A DNA stretch of 7,216 nt, taken from the NCBI GenBank assembly GCA_944372595.1, contig CALVZT010000108.1, positions 1-7,216 of the forward strand, read 5' to 3'. Both the position numbers and the translations under genes were made by a program. A model generated the notes under the pieces. That model was not told the origin of the DNA and did not search any database. It saw only the letters and a program-made list of their open reading frames with translations. Each line of letters begins with the position of its first letter. The first letter of the stretch is position 1. This DNA comes from an uncultured Clostridia bacterium. Its GTDB lineage: Bacteria > Bacillota > Clostridia > Christensenellales > UBA1242. Of this stretch, positions 6,903 through 7,216 are shown in pieces.

Positions 6903-6909
6903 ATATAAA
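6882..6909 (+). promoter_or_regulatory. Possible divergent plus-strand promoter
   Basis: TTGAAA (6882-6887) and TATAAA (6904-6909) are separated by 16 bases, each one base away from consensus. Transcription would start near 6916 and run to the terminator at 7024-7054. The spacer contains a dyad (6891-6902). In sequence this AT-rich such pairs arise by chance; the terminator downstream is what makes it worth noting. Confidence 0.38.
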
Positions 6910-6915
6910 ATTTAA

Positions 6916-7054
6916 TCAATTAAGAAAAATTTTTTCTTATAATAAATAAAATTTATCGTAATTATTTAGGTAAAAAAAATAAAATATATGGAAAATTAAA
7001 AATCCCCCCACTTTTTGTCAAAGATTGTCGTTTGAAAAGAGACGGCAATTTTTT
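6916..7054 (+). ncRNA. Candidate small RNA of about 140 bases, divergent from the restriction operon
   Basis: This is inferred from a promoter-like pair upstream and a strong terminator downstream, with no open frame between them (the ATG at 6988 is followed by a stop after three codons). Internal features are a short AT hairpin (6922-6938), a run of six C (7004-7009) and the terminal hairpin. I do not recognise a known RNA family. It could instead be only a terminator blocking read-through. Ends are approximate. Confidence 0.27.
7024..7054 (+). terminator. Rho-independent terminator, plus strand
   Basis: A 10-base-pair stem is formed by ATTGTCGTTT (7024-7033) and AGACGGCAAT (7040-7049), with two G-U pairs and the loop GAAAAG. 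A T-run follows at 7049-7054. Outer pairing extends the structure: TCAAAG (7018-7023) with CTTTGA (7058-7063), and TTTTTG (7012-7017) with CAAAAA (7069-7074), leaving small bulges. No plus-strand gene precedes it in the window, so it must end either a small RNA or stray transcription. Confidence 0.62.
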
Positions 7055-7114
7055 ATGCTTTGATTTTTCAAAAAAATAATTTACAAAAAACAATATTTAA
7101 AATTTTATTAAGAA

Positions 7115-7166
7115 AAGTATACTAATACTTATCTAGATTATATTATCTAGTTGACTGTATATTAGT
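7115..7166. repeat. Cluster of nested and adjacent short inverted repeats
   Basis: AAGTAT (7115-7120) pairs with ATACTT (7125-7130). CTAGAT (7133-7138) pairs with ATCTAG (7145-7150). ACTAATA (7121-7127) pairs with TATTAGT (7160-7166) around the second one. TTATCTAG also occurs as a direct repeat at 7129-7136 and 7143-7150. The first hairpin, read on the minus strand, is followed by TTCTT and could be a weak terminator for a gene ending at 7133. Alternatively the cluster is a protein-binding region. Confidence 0.4.
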
Positions 7167-7216
7167 TGATGATTTGGGGTATTCTCGTTATATCTTTGTA
7201 CAAAGTTTTGTACTGT
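7133..7216 (-). CDS. Possible C-terminal end of a gene entering from the right edge
   Basis: The minus strand is open from the window edge for 27 codons to a TAG at 7133-7135. The peptide is hydrophilic and rich in Gln and Asn (for example QRYNENTPNHQL) and looks protein-like, but I cannot assign a family. It has the orientation of the restriction operon, and a small AT-rich hairpin with a T-containing tail follows the stop (7115-7130). Open frames of this length occur by chance in such AT-rich DNA, and two plus-strand frames are also open to the edge here. Confidence 0.28.
   Translation of the reverse strand, partial: TVQNFVQRYNENTPNHQLIYSQLDNII
7194..7213. promoter_or_regulatory. Operator-like cluster of TTTGTAC half-sites
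   Basis: A perfect 12-base palindrome CTTTGTACAAAG (7194-7205) is followed by another TTTGTAC (7207-7213). This gives three half-sites: plus at 7195, minus at 7198-7204 and plus at 7207. They directly follow a weak plus-strand promoter-like pair, TTGATG (7166-7171) and TATATC (7189-7194), 17 bases apart. This reading conflicts with a minus-strand coding frame across the same bases, and only sequence beyond the window can decide. Confidence 0.3.

Noticed and set aside
7000..7010. AAATCCCCCC resembling AAATCCCTCC in the tRNA-Ser T arm and acceptor region, as a possible attachment-site copy
   Set aside because: Only 9 of 10 bases agree and similarity does not continue through the tRNA 3' end. 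A low-complexity match of this size is expected by chance.
6730..7216. CRISPR array or tandem repeat region upstream of the operon
   Set aside because: The repeats present are short, few and irregularly spaced inverted repeats. No repeat-spacer periodicity is seen.

Overview
This window looks like a piece of a low-GC bacterial chromosome, most likely Bacillota (Clostridia or Bacilli). All complete genes use ATG starts and TAA stops, and the clearest ribosome binding sites are AGGAG 5 to 6 bases from the start. The tRNA encodes its CCA end and has a consensus sigma-A type promoter. Base composition is uneven. Hand counts of single lines give 24/60 G+C in the first gene (301-360) but 18/60 (5461-5520) and 12/60 (2101-2160) in the reverse-strand block, which suggests that block was acquired horizontally.

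Layout from left to right: (a) 1-1041, plus strand, an extended short-chain dehydrogenase/reductase (NAD-dependent epimerase/dehydratase family), cut by the left edge and ending in a hairpin terminator. (b) 1101-1267, plus strand, a stand-alone tRNA-Ser(GCU) unit with promoter, tRNA and intrinsic terminator. (c) 1538-6729, minus strand, a defence block. Read in transcription order it holds a putative PD-(D/E)XK restriction endonuclease (6729-4834), two amino-methyltransferases with TSPPY motifs (4832-4020 and 4042-2999) and, after a 315-base gap, a Schlafen-like AlbA_2-domain protein (2683-1538). (d) 6730-7216, a mostly non-coding upstream region. It holds the operon promoter, a pair of dyad sites, a candidate divergent small transcript ending in a good plus-strand terminator and, at the right edge, either the tail of another minus-strand gene or an operator-like cluster.

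How the genes work together (inference): the endonuclease and first methyltransferase are 1 base apart and the two methyltransferases overlap by 23 bases, so they are almost certainly one transcript. Two different methyltransferases beside one endonuclease that has tandem winged-helix-like segments and a C-terminal nuclease fits a Type IIS-style system with an asymmetric recognition site, each methyltransferase protecting one strand. The AlbA_2 protein has its own candidate promoter and may be a second defence layer or a regulator. The tRNA gene next to the block is a plausible integration landmark, but no integrase or convincing attachment-site duplication is visible.
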